This document shows positions 1 to 6,794 of a stretch of DNA of 64,000 nt, piece after piece. The stretch covers positions 558,001 to 622,000 of the forward strand of contig NZ_CP027665.1 in the NCBI RefSeq assembly GCF_003008555.2, written 5' to 3'. The stretch is from Pukyongiella litopenaei (lineage in GTDB: Bacteria > Pseudomonadota > Alphaproteobacteria > Rhodobacterales > Rhodobacteraceae). Position numbers and translations under genes: made by a program. Each line of letters opens with the position of its first letter. The first letter of the stretch is position 1. The notes under the pieces were generated by a model. That model was given only the letters and a program-made list of their open reading frames with translations, was not told the origin of the DNA and made no database searches.

Positions 1-45
1 TCGGGGTCGTTTGCTGCCCCAGCTGCCGTCCTCATCGGATGTATA

Positions 46-89
46 TGGGATGCCATGGGAGATCATGGAAATCAAGGGAATTCTTGGGC
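46..89 (+). promoter_or_regulatory. TGGG direct-repeat array, MraZ-box-like
   Basis: Five TGGGA-like elements start at 46, 56, 66, 75 and 85 (TGGGA, TGGGA, TGGAA, AGGGA, TGGGC), so the spacing is 10, 10, 9 and 10 bp. Known MraZ operators are runs of TGGGN separated by five bases, which is the same geometry. The orientation is plus, opposite to the array at 351-400. Assignment is by pattern only. Confidence 0.35.
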
Positions 90-350
90 CGACACCCCGC
101 CCCGCACCACCATATTCGCGATTCCAACGCCCCTGTTTCCTACATATGGTAGCCATTCCAGCCCAATCCCGGCGAATCTGGCCCATATATAGATCGCGCG
201 ATCTCTGGAAAATTTCCCCTGAATTCCCAAAAAATTAGAGACACCCAGGCATTCCAATCATTTGTTCGCGTTTAGTTCCCGACAAATGAGCCGGGACGCC
301 CGTGAACCTGGCGCGTTTTCTGAGGTGATTCACAGTGGATTCGGGTCGCG

Positions 351-400
351 CCCATGAATTCCCCCATGTATTCCCCCACGTCCTCCCCCATACATTCCCA
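351..400 (-). promoter_or_regulatory. TGGG(G) repeat array, minus strand, MraZ-box-like
   Basis: On the plus strand CCCA recurs at 351, 363, 375, 387 and 397, i.e. TGGG(GG) on the minus strand with 12-bp steps and one 10-bp step. Between the blocks the sequence is AATTC/AATAC-like, so the array is a degenerate 12-bp tandem repeat. It would face a leftward mraZ gene outside the window. The alternative is a simple tandem repeat with no protein partner. Confidence 0.4.
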
Positions 401-497
401 TACCGCCGGATCGCCCGGTTCCGTGGGTTCCCGGGCCGGGTGCAACCGCGGGTGTCATCCCATGCAAATGCTGCATAGCGGCATTGATCAAGCATCT

Positions 498-526
498 GTT
501 GTGCGCGTGCAGCAAAGGCCTATCTA
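498..526 (+). promoter_or_regulatory. Candidate promoter of the DUF1127-ccsR locus
   Basis: A TTG core at 499-501 and a CCTATCTA block at 519-526 have a spacing compatible with a heat-shock-type (RpoH) or sigma-70 promoter. In Rhodobacter sphaeroides the equivalent locus is driven by RpoHI/RpoHII. The match is weak and rests mainly on position, about 50 bp before the gene. Confidence 0.28.
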
Positions 527-580
527 GGCCTCAGCAAACAGCGGCACCCGGCCGCAGACGTAATCCGAAGGATGAAGACA

Positions 581-799
581 ATGGCATCGACCACAGAATT
601 CGCCGCCCACCGCCCCACCGTTCTGGCCCGCATCTCGGCGTTCGGCCATTCGCTGGTTTCCCGGGCGCAGAACTACCGCATGTACCGCCGCACGCTGACC
701 GAACTGTCGGCCTTGTCGGCGCGTGAACTCGACGACCTCGGCCTGAACCGCTCGATGGTGCAAAGCATCGCGTTCGAGGCCACCTACGGGCGTCACTGA
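581..799 (+). CDS. DUF1127 (YjiS-like) small protein, CcaF1-type
   Basis: A small arginine-rich protein whose C-terminal half carries the DUF1127 signature: a YRRTLTELSALSARELDDLG stretch followed by LNRSMVQSIAFEATYG. In Rhodobacter sphaeroides a DUF1127 protein (CcaF1) is co-transcribed with the CcsR small RNAs and acts as an RNA-binding factor in their maturation and in stress responses; the RNA hairpins directly downstream here make the same role likely. An in-frame ATG also exists at 572, but the GAAGG at 567-571 sits at the right distance only from the ATG at 581, so 72 residues is preferred. The stop codon lies inside a 13-bp tandem repeat (795-820). Confidence 0.85.
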   Translation: MASTTEFAAHRPTVLARISAFGHSLVSRAQNYRMYRRTLTELSALSARELDDLGLNRSMVQSIAFEATYGRH

Positions 800-820
800 A
801 CAGGTTTACTGAACAGGTTT
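795..820 (+). repeat. 13-bp perfect tandem repeat over the DUF1127 stop codon
   Basis: ACTGAACAGGTTT occurs twice back to back (795-807 and 808-820). The first copy contains the stop codon of the DUF1127 gene, the second lies in the mRNA just before the first ccsR hairpin. It may be a local duplication or an RNA processing site between coding part and small RNA. Confidence 0.8.
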
Positions 821-860
821 TTCGGGCTCCTCCTCCTCCTCCCTCCTTGAAGAGCCCGGA
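821..860 (+). ncRNA. ccsR: CcsR/cuckoo-type small RNA hairpin 1
   Basis: Stem CGGGCTC (823-829) with GAGCCCG (852-858), enclosing a pyrimidine-rich loop with CCTCCTCCC at 835-843. The loop motif resembles the anti-Shine-Dalgarno end of 16S rRNA. Position directly behind a DUF1127 gene is the diagnostic layout of the CcsR RNAs (conserved CCUCCUCCC-motif stress-induced RNAs). This is the first of four such loops. Confidence 0.72.
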
Positions 861-863
861 ACA

Positions 864-899
864 GCGGCGGCAGATTCTCCTCCTCCCTTATGCCGCCGC
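864..899 (+). ncRNA. ccsR: CcsR/cuckoo-type small RNA hairpin 2
   Basis: Perfect 9-bp stem GCGGCGGCA (864-872) with TGCCGCCGC (891-899). The 18-base loop carries CCTCCTCCC at 879-887. The stem sequence is unrelated to that of hairpin 1 while the loop is kept, as expected for a duplicated RNA family selected on its loop. Confidence 0.75.
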
Positions 900-906
900 A
901 CTGATA

Positions 907-932
907 CCGCCCCGGTCCACGGACCGGGGCGG
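907..932 (+). other. Hairpin without the CcsR loop motif between copies 2 and 4
   Basis: CCGCCCCGGTCC (907-918) and GGACCGGGGCGG (921-932) are perfectly complementary, giving a long GC stem with a minimal loop. It lies in the ccsR array but lacks the CCTCCTCCC loop. It could be a processing boundary, an internal terminator, or a copy that lost its loop. A near-identical core recurs in the hairpin at 9349-9374. Confidence 0.7.
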
Positions 933-961
933 ACAGGTCCAACCCCGGATTTCACCCCATA

Positions 962-1001
962 TTTCACCGGGGTATTCTCCTCCCTCCCTTCCCCGGTGAA
1001 A
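962..1001 (+). ncRNA. ccsR: CcsR/cuckoo-type small RNA hairpin 3
   Basis: Perfect 11-bp stem TTTCACCGGGG (962-972) with CCCCGGTGAAA (991-1001). The 18-base loop carries CTCCTCCC at 977-984 followed by another CCTCCC-like run, so the core motif is kept with one base changed at its first position. Confidence 0.75.
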
Positions 1002-1005
1002 CACG

Positions 1006-1046
1006 AACGGCGGCGCCCTCCTCCCTTGGCGCCGCCGTTTATTTTT
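1006..1046 (+). ncRNA. ccsR: CcsR/cuckoo-type small RNA hairpin 4, terminator-like
   Basis: Perfect 12-bp stem AACGGCGGCGCC (1006-1017) with GGCGCCGCCGTT (1028-1039). The loop completes CCTCCTCCC at 1017-1025, and a T-rich tail (TTTATTTTT) follows at 1038-1046. It therefore can serve both as the last small RNA and as the intrinsic terminator of the DUF1127-ccsR transcript before the convergent uvrD. Confidence 0.78.
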
Positions 1047-1081
1047 GCGTCCTGCCCGGCCCCCGCCGGTGCCGGCCGCGT

Positions 1082-3493
1082 TCAGAACGGGATATCGTCG
1101 CTGGCCGACAGGAACCGGGCGACAACCTTCTTGGTGCCCGCCTTCTCGAACGCGACCTCGACCTTGTCGCCCTCGATCCCGGTGATTTCGCCATAGCCGA
1201 ATTTCTGGTGGAACACGCGCTCCCCGCGGGCAAAGCTCGACACCGCCTCGGCATCGATGACGACGGTTCGGCTTTCGCGGGGCTGCGAAAGTCCCGTTGA
1301 CTGGCCAGGCCGGGCCGCCCGCGCCTGCATCCGCTTCCATCCCGGCGAATTGTAGACATCCGCCCGCGCCGCGCGGCTGTCGACCGTCGGTGCCGGCGTG
1401 CTGCCGCCCATGCTCCCTCCAGTGCTTCCATAAAGCCCCGGCGGCGTCAGCACCTCGACATGGTCTTCGGGCAATTCGTCGATGAACCGCGACGGCATCG
1501 CCGATTGCCACTGGCCATAGACGCGGCGGTTGCCGGCAAACGAGATCGTGCAGACCTCCTCGGCGCGGGTGATGCCCACATAGGCCAGCCGCCGTTCCTC
1601 CTCGAGCCCCTTCAGCCCGGTTTCATCCATGCTGCGCTGGGACGGGAACAGCCCGTCCTCCCAGCCCGGCAGGAACACGGCGGGAAACTCCAGCCCCTTG
1701 GCCGCGTGCAGGGTCATGATGCTGACCTTGGCACCGGCATCGCCCGCATCGTTTTCCATGATCAGGCTGACATGCTCGAGGAACCCCTGCAGGTTCTCGA
1801 ACCCCTCCAGCGCCTTGACCAGTTCCTTGAGGTTTTCCAGCCGCCCCGGCGCCTCGGGCGTCTTGTCGTTCTGCCACATCGCGGTATAGCCGGATTCGTC
1901 GAGGATGATCTCGGCCAGCTCGATATGGGTGACGCCCGCATCACCCACCATCCGGCCCCAGCGCGCCAGCCCCGTGACCAGATCGCGCAGCGCCGCGCCG
2001 CCCTTGCCCTTGATCAGCCCGTTTTCGACTGCGATCGCCGCGCCGCGCAGCAGCGGCACGCCCTGCGCCCGCGCCGTGGCCTGGATGGTCTGCCGCGCCT
2101 TGTCGCCCAGCCCGCGTTTCGGCGTGTTGACGATGCGTTCAAAGGCCAGGTCGTCCTCGGGCGACACCACCACCCGGAAATAGGCCATCGCGTCGCGGAT
2201 CTCCATGCGCTCGTAGAATCGCGGCCCGCCGATCACGCGATAGGGCAGCCCGATGGTCAGGAACCGGTCCTCGAAGGCCCGCATCTGGTGGCTGGCGCGC
2301 ACGAGAACGGCCATTTCATCCAGCCCGAAGGGCCGCGCCCGGCGCGTGCCGCCCTGCATCGCCTCGATTTCCTCGCCGATCCAGCGGGCTTCCTCCTCGC
2401 CGTCCCAATGCCCGATCAGGCGGACCTTCTCGCCGTCCTGCGCCTCGGTCCACAATTCCTTGCCGAGCCGGTTTTCGTTGCCGCGAATGACGTTCGACGC
2501 GGCGGCGAGGATATGCGGGGTCGAGCGGTAATTCTGCTCCAGCCGCACCACCTTGGCGCCGGGGAAATCCTTTTCGAAACGCAGGATGTTGCCCACCTCG
2601 GCCCCGCGCCAGCCATAGATCGACTGGTCGTCGTCGCCGACGCAGCAGATGTTGCGATGCCCGCCCGCCAGCAGCCGCAGCCACAGATACTGGGCCACGT
2701 TGGTATCCTGGTATTCATCGACGAGGATGTAGCGGAACCAGCGCCGGTATTGCTCCAGAATGTCGGGACTGGCCTGGAAGATGCAGACCATGTGCAGCAG
2801 CAGGTCGCCGAAATCCACCGCGTTCAGCTCGACCAGGCGGCGCTGGTATTGCGCGTAGAGCTCCACGCCCTTGTGGTTGAACGCCCCCGCGTCGCCCGCC
2901 GGCACCTTGTCCGGCGTCAGGGCGCGGTTCTTCCAGTCGTCGATGATCCCGGCCAGCATCCGCGCGGGCCAGCGCTTGTCGTCGATCCCCGCCGCCTGCA
3001 CCAGCTGCTTCAGCAGTCGCAACTGGTCGTCGGTGTCCAGAATGGTGAAGTTCGATTTCAGGTGAACCCGGTCATCGGCGCTCTCGATCACCACGTCGTC
3101 GCGGTCGAAACCGATCAGCTCGGCATGGCGGCGCAGCAGCTTGACGCAGATCGCGTGAAAGGTGCCGAGCCAGGGCATCCCCTCGGCGGGCTGGCCCAGC
3201 ATCCCGCCCACCCGGTCCTTCATCTCGCGGGCGGCCTTGTTGGTAAAGGTGACGGCGAGGATCTCGTCGGGACGCGCGGTGCCGGTCTTCAGCAGGTGCA
3301 CGATGCGCACGGTCAGCGCCTTGGTCTTGCCGGTGCCCGCCCCCGCCAGCATCAGCACCGGGCCGTCCAGCTGCTCGACCGCCGCCCGTTGCGCCGGGTT
3401 CAGATCGTCCAGATAATCCACCCCGCGCGCGGCCATGGCGCGGGCCGACAGCGAAGCCTGCTCGAAAGCATCAGAATCGTCGAAACTGCTCAT
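1082..3493 (-). CDS. uvrD: ATP-dependent DNA helicase UvrD/PcrA
   Basis: Superfamily 1 3'-5' helicase used in nucleotide excision and mismatch repair. Visible motifs: Walker A GAGTGKT at residues 51-57, motif II LVDEYQDT, motif III GDDDQSIYGWRG, motif IV QNYRS, motif V TLHAAKGLEF and motif VI LAYVGITRA. The end carries a small Tudor-like domain (KFGYGEITGIEGDKVEVAFE) that in PcrA/UvrD contacts RNA polymerase. Length 803 residues is normal. The frame is open to an ATG at 3553, but that start would place the SOS box and promoter inside the gene, so the ATG at 3493 is preferred; no strong ribosome site is seen. Confidence 0.96.
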   Translation of the reverse strand: MSSFDDSDAFEQASLSARAMAARGVDYLDDLNPAQRAAVEQLDGPVLMLAGAGTGKTKALTVRIVHLLKTGTARPDEILAVTFTNKAAREMKDRVGGMLGQPAEGMPWLGTFHAICVKLLRRHAELIGFDRDDVVIESADDRVHLKSNFTILDTDDQLRLLKQLVQAAGIDDKRWPARMLAGIIDDWKNRALTPDKVPAGDAGAFNHKGVELYAQYQRRLVELNAVDFGDLLLHMVCIFQASPDILEQYRRWFRYILVDEYQDTNVAQYLWLRLLAGGHRNICCVGDDDQSIYGWRGAEVGNILRFEKDFPGAKVVRLEQNYRSTPHILAAASNVIRGNENRLGKELWTEAQDGEKVRLIGHWDGEEEARWIGEEIEAMQGGTRRARPFGLDEMAVLVRASHQMRAFEDRFLTIGLPYRVIGGPRFYERMEIRDAMAYFRVVVSPEDDLAFERIVNTPKRGLGDKARQTIQATARAQGVPLLRGAAIAVENGLIKGKGGAALRDLVTGLARWGRMVGDAGVTHIELAEIILDESGYTAMWQNDKTPEAPGRLENLKELVKALEGFENLQGFLEHVSLIMENDAGDAGAKVSIMTLHAAKGLEFPAVFLPGWEDGLFPSQRSMDETGLKGLEEERRLAYVGITRAEEVCTISFAGNRRVYGQWQSAMPSRFIDELPEDHVEVLTPPGLYGSTGGSMGGSTPAPTVDSRAARADVYNSPGWKRMQARAARPGQSTGLSQPRESRTVVIDAEAVSSFARGERVFHQKFGYGEITGIEGDKVEVAFEKAGTKKVVARFLSASDDIPF

Positions 3494-3532
3494 GGCGCGA
3501 CAATAGGACCGCCGCATCGGATTGAAAAGTTT

Positions 3533-3547
3533 GTTCGCATATTGTTC
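3533..3547 (-). promoter_or_regulatory. LexA (SOS) box upstream of uvrD
   Basis: GTTC at 3533-3536 and GTTC at 3544-3547 are separated by exactly seven bases (GAAC-N7-GAAC on the gene strand). This is the direct-repeat LexA operator of alphaproteobacteria. It lies about 40 bp before the chosen uvrD start, so uvrD is likely SOS-inducible here. Confidence 0.7.
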
Positions 3548-3630
3548 ACACATCCCGAAACGCGGCCCCTTGCGCCGGGCCGCCGCCCGTGCTCCGCAGG
3601 TTGGCGGGGTTTGCCAGAGGAGTCGCCGCC

Positions 3631-5271
3631 ATGGGCCATGACGCGATGCAACAGGCCGATTATGTGATCGTCGGCGCCGGGTCGGCGGGCTGCGTGCTCG
3701 CCAACCGGCTCAGCGCCGATGGCCGGTCAACCGTGGCGCTGCTCGAGGCCGGGCCGGGCGACCTGAGCCTCTGGGTGCGGCTGCCGATCGGCTATGGCGG
3801 GGCCTTCCACCACCCCCGCCTCAACTGGCGCTACCGGACCGAACCGGATCCGGGCACGCAGGGCCGGGTCAGTTACTGGCCGCGCGGCAAGGTCCTGGGC
3901 GGGTCGAGCTCGATCAACGCGATGGTGTTCATTCGCGGCCAGGCCGCGGATTTCGACGGCTGGCGCGACCTGGGCAATCCCGGCTGGGGCCATGACGACC
4001 TGCTGCCCCATTTCCGCGCGATGGAGGACAACCTCGCCGGCGCGGACCGCTGGCGCGGCACCGGCGGGCCGGTCACGGTGACGGGGATCGCCGACAAGGT
4101 GCACCCGCTCAGCCATGACTACGTCGCGGCGGCGCTTGCGGCGGGGCTGCCGGCCAACCCCGATTTCAACGGCGCGACGCAGGAGGGCGTGGGGCTCTAC
4201 CAGATCACCACCCGCGGCGGGCTGCGCTGTTCGGCGGCCACCGCCTATCTGCATCCGGCGCGGCGGCGGGCGAACCTGTCGGTGACCACCGGCGCCGAGG
4301 CGACCCGGATCCTGTTCGACGGCACCCGCGCGGCGGGCGTCGAATACCGGCGCGGCGGCCGGACCCTGCGGATCATGGCCCGGCGCGAGGTGATCCTGTC
4401 GGCGGGCGCGGTGAACTCGCCCAAGCTGCTGATGCTGTCGGGCATCGGGCCGGCGGCGCATCTGCGCGATCACGGCATCCCGGTTCTGCGCGACCTGCCC
4501 GGCGTCGGCGGCAACCTGCAGGACCATCTGGGCATGGATTACATCTACCGCTCCGCCGTGCCGACGCTGAACGGGCAGCTGCGCCCGTGGGCGGGCCGGG
4601 CGCGGCTGGCGCTGCAATACCTGCTGACCCGCGGCGGGCCGCTGTCGCTGTCGGTCAACCAGGGCGGCGGGTTCTTCCGCTCGTCGCCGAACCGCGACCG
4701 CCCCAACATGCAGCTCTATTTCTCGCCGGTCAGCTATACCCGCGCCGATCCAGGCAAGCGCCGCCTGACCCTGCCCGACGCCTTTCCGGGCTACCTGCTG
4801 GGCCTGTCCAATTGCCACCCGGCCAGCCGCGGGCGCCTGCTCTTGCGCGGTTCCGACCCGGCGGCGGCGCCGGTGATCCATCCGGGCTACCTGTCCGCGC
4901 AATCGGACCTGGACGAACTGGTCGACGGCGTGAAGATGCTGCGCCGGATCGCGCGGGCGGAACCGCTGGCGGGCAAGACCCTGCACGAGATCGCGCCGGG
5001 GCCGGACTGCACCGGCGACGCGGCGCTGGCCGAGGATATCCGCGCCCGCGCCGGATCGGTGTTCCATCCCTGCGGCACCTGCGCGATGGGCCCCGACGAT
5101 GATCCGGGCGCGGTGGTCGATGCGCGGCTGCGGCTGCGCGGCGTCACCGGGCTGCGGGTGATCGACGCCTCGGTGTTTCCGCGCATCACCGCGGGCAACC
5201 TGAACGCCCCGGCGATCATGACCGGCGAAAAGGGTGCCGCGCTGGTGCTGGCGGACCGGGCCGGCGGCTGA
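3631..5271 (+). CDS. GMC family FAD-dependent alcohol/choline dehydrogenase
   Basis: Glucose-methanol-choline oxidoreductase that oxidises an alcohol with FAD. The N-terminal dinucleotide fold DYVIVGAGSAG begins near residue 10; the second GMC signature GAVNSPKLLMLSGIGP lies mid-protein; the active-site pair is probably H479 in HPCGTCAMG and N523 in AGNLNAPAIM. At 546 residues it matches choline-dehydrogenase-like members, but the substrate cannot be read from sequence. The ATG at 3631 is chosen because AGAGGAG lies just upstream; an earlier ATG at 3589 lacks one. It opens a plus-strand cluster with an enolase-superfamily enzyme, an amine oxidase and a polyamine-type transporter, so it may oxidise an alcohol derived from the imported compound. 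Confidence 0.88.
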   Translation: MGHDAMQQADYVIVGAGSAGCVLANRLSADGRSTVALLEAGPGDLSLWVRLPIGYGGAFHHPRLNWRYRTEPDPGTQGRVSYWPRGKVLGGSSSINAMVFIRGQAADFDGWRDLGNPGWGHDDLLPHFRAMEDNLAGADRWRGTGGPVTVTGIADKVHPLSHDYVAAALAAGLPANPDFNGATQEGVGLYQITTRGGLRCSAATAYLHPARRRANLSVTTGAEATRILFDGTRAAGVEYRRGGRTLRIMARREVILSAGAVNSPKLLMLSGIGPAAHLRDHGIPVLRDLPGVGGNLQDHLGMDYIYRSAVPTLNGQLRPWAGRARLALQYLLTRGGPLSLSVNQGGGFFRSSPNRDRPNMQLYFSPVSYTRADPGKRRLTLPDAFPGYLLGLSNCHPASRGRLLLRGSDPAAAPVIHPGYLSAQSDLDELVDGVKMLRRIARAEPLAGKTLHEIAPGPDCTGDAALAEDIRARAGSVFHPCGTCAMGPDDDPGAVVDARLRLRGVTGLRVIDASVFPRITAGNLNAPAIMTGEKGAALVLADRAGG

Positions 5272-5662
5272 ACCACGCGCAACGCACGGCGGCTTAACCC
5301 GGTGGTGAGGCGCCGCGGCTAGAACCGCCCGCGTTGCAACCTTCGGTCGGCCCGGGTGACGCCGGGCGCCGTCGTATCCTCATCCTGGCCCCCGCCGTGG
5401 CGGGCGGGGACCGACCCGGCGGCGCCGCCATTTCTCCGCATCACGATCGCGGACCCGGACAGCCCCCCACAGCCCCCGAGACCCGGCAGGACAGCCCGTC
5501 CCGCGCCCCGGCGCGGTGGCGGCCGCCCGTGCATGTCCCGGCCCCTGATCCCGGCCCCTGATCCCGGCTCATCCCCCCCGTGCGCGGCGCGGCGACGATT
5601 CCGCTTGCCCGCCCGCGGCTTTGATCGCAGGTTGCCCCCGGACCAACCGCGAGGAGCCGCCC
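5272..5662. other. Intergenic gap with a short tandem repeat
   Basis: No gene with family features is seen. A 13-bp unit (TCCCGGCCCCTGA) is repeated about 2.6 times at 5536-5569. Short frames here are very proline/arginine-rich, as expected of GC-rich non-coding DNA. A promoter for the enolase gene may lie here but I cannot place one. Confidence 0.5.
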
Positions 5663-6790
5663 ATGTTCGCCCCGCTCAAGATCATCCGCATCGAGACCTT
5701 CGCCGATGAATTCGTGGGCTTCACCCGCATCACCGACGAAACCGGCGCGCAGGGGTGGGGGCAGATGTCCACCTATCATTCAGACATCACCGCCCGGGTG
5801 CTGCACCGCCAGGTCGCGCCGTGGACGCTGGGGGTCGCGATCACCGACCTGGACGATCACCTGAACCTGATCCAGGAGCGCGAGCACAAGTTCCCGGGGT
5901 CGTATATCTGCCGGGCGATGGGCGGGCTGGACACCGCGATCTGGGACCTGCGCGGCAAACAGGCGGGCAAGCCGGTCACCGCGCTGCTCGGCGGCACGCC
6001 GGGGCCGCTGCGCGCCTATGCCTCGTCGATGAAACGCGACATCACCCCGGCGGACGAGGCCGACCGGTTCCGCCGCCTGCGCGACCGCCACGGGTTCGAC
6101 GCCTTCAAGTTCCGCATCGGCGCCGAGGTGGGCCGGGGCCGCGACGAATGGGACGGCCGCACCGAAGAGATCATCCCCGCCATCGCCGGGGCTTTTGCCG
6201 GCGACGACGTGGCGCTGCTGGCGGATGCCAATTCCTGCTATTCACCCGAGCAGGCGATCGGTTATGGCCGGATGCTGGCCGATCACGGCATCAGCCATTT
6301 CGAAGAGCCCTGCCCCTATTGGGAGCTCGACCAGACCCGCGCGGTGACCGAGGCGCTGGCTGGCCTGCCCATCGACGTGACCGGGGGCGAACAGGATTGC
6401 TGGCTGCCGGTCTGGCAATGGATGATCGACATGCGCGCGGTCGATATCGTGCAGCCCGACGTGATGTATCTGGGCGGCATGGCGCGCACGCTGCAGGTGG
6501 CCCGCATGGCCCAGGCGGCGGGCATGGCCGTGACGCCGCATTGCGCCAACCTGTCGCTGGTCACCCTGTTCACCATGCACCTGCTGCGCGCGATCCCCAA
6601 TGCGGGCAAGTATCTCGAGTTTTCCATCGAGGGCGCCGATTACTACCCGTGGCAGCAGGACCTGTTCGTCTCCGATCCCTATGCGATCACCGACGGCATG
6701 GCCGAGGTGACCGATGCCCCCGGCTGGGGGATCGAGGTCAACCCGGACTGGCTGGCGCGGTCGTCCTACCGGTGCAGCGAGATCGGATAG
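5663..6790 (+). CDS. Mandelate racemase / muconate lactonizing family enzyme (enolase superfamily)
   Basis: Enolase-superfamily enzyme that abstracts a proton alpha to a carboxylate, either a dehydratase or an epimerase. Metal ligands are visible as D188 (ADANSC), E214 (FEEPCP) and E243 (GGEQDC). The mandelate-racemase type His-Asp dyad is present as D266 (QPDVMYLGG) and H293 (TPHCAN). The usual KxK motif on the other face is K149-F-R151, so the second lysine is an arginine. Length 375 residues is typical. The start follows a GAGGAG site; the upstream ATG at 5621 has none. The substrate is unknown; clustering with a polyamine-type importer and two flavin oxidases suggests an acidic intermediate of an amine or amino-alcohol route. 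Confidence 0.88.
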   Translation: MFAPLKIIRIETFADEFVGFTRITDETGAQGWGQMSTYHSDITARVLHRQVAPWTLGVAITDLDDHLNLIQEREHKFPGSYICRAMGGLDTAIWDLRGKQAGKPVTALLGGTPGPLRAYASSMKRDITPADEADRFRRLRDRHGFDAFKFRIGAEVGRGRDEWDGRTEEIIPAIAGAFAGDDVALLADANSCYSPEQAIGYGRMLADHGISHFEEPCPYWELDQTRAVTEALAGLPIDVTGGEQDCWLPVWQWMIDMRAVDIVQPDVMYLGGMARTLQVARMAQAAGMAVTPHCANLSLVTLFTMHLLRAIPNAGKYLEFSIEGADYYPWQQDLFVSDPYAITDGMAEVTDAPGWGIEVNPDWLARSSYRCSEIG

Positions 6791-6794
6791 GCCG

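Larger units (their letters stand above)
1..571. other. Non-coding leader region; possible mraZ upstream region
   Basis: I see no convincing gene here; the short open frames lack family signatures. The stretch is visibly less GC-rich than its surroundings. It holds two arrays of TGGG repeats (46-89 on plus, 351-400 on minus), a perfect 14-bp palindrome AGATCGCGCGATCT at 191-204, and the promoter zone of the DUF1127-ccsR locus at its right end. TGGG repeat arrays are typical of MraZ operators, and in Rhodobacter the mraZ leader produces an abundant small RNA (UpsM). I infer that mraZ and the dcw cluster may lie just left of the window, transcribed leftward. Confidence 0.4.

Noticed and set aside
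11-515. Short frames on both strands at the left end
   Set aside because: No ribosome site, no family signal, and they cross repeat arrays and a palindrome.
821-1046. CRISPR-like repeat array
   Set aside because: Only the loop motif repeats; stems differ and unit lengths vary, which fits small RNAs.
1460-3667. 735-codon plus-strand open frame opposite uvrD
   Set aside because: It is the antisense shadow of a helicase with all motifs; the translation is Arg/His/Gln/Ala-rich low complexity without a family.
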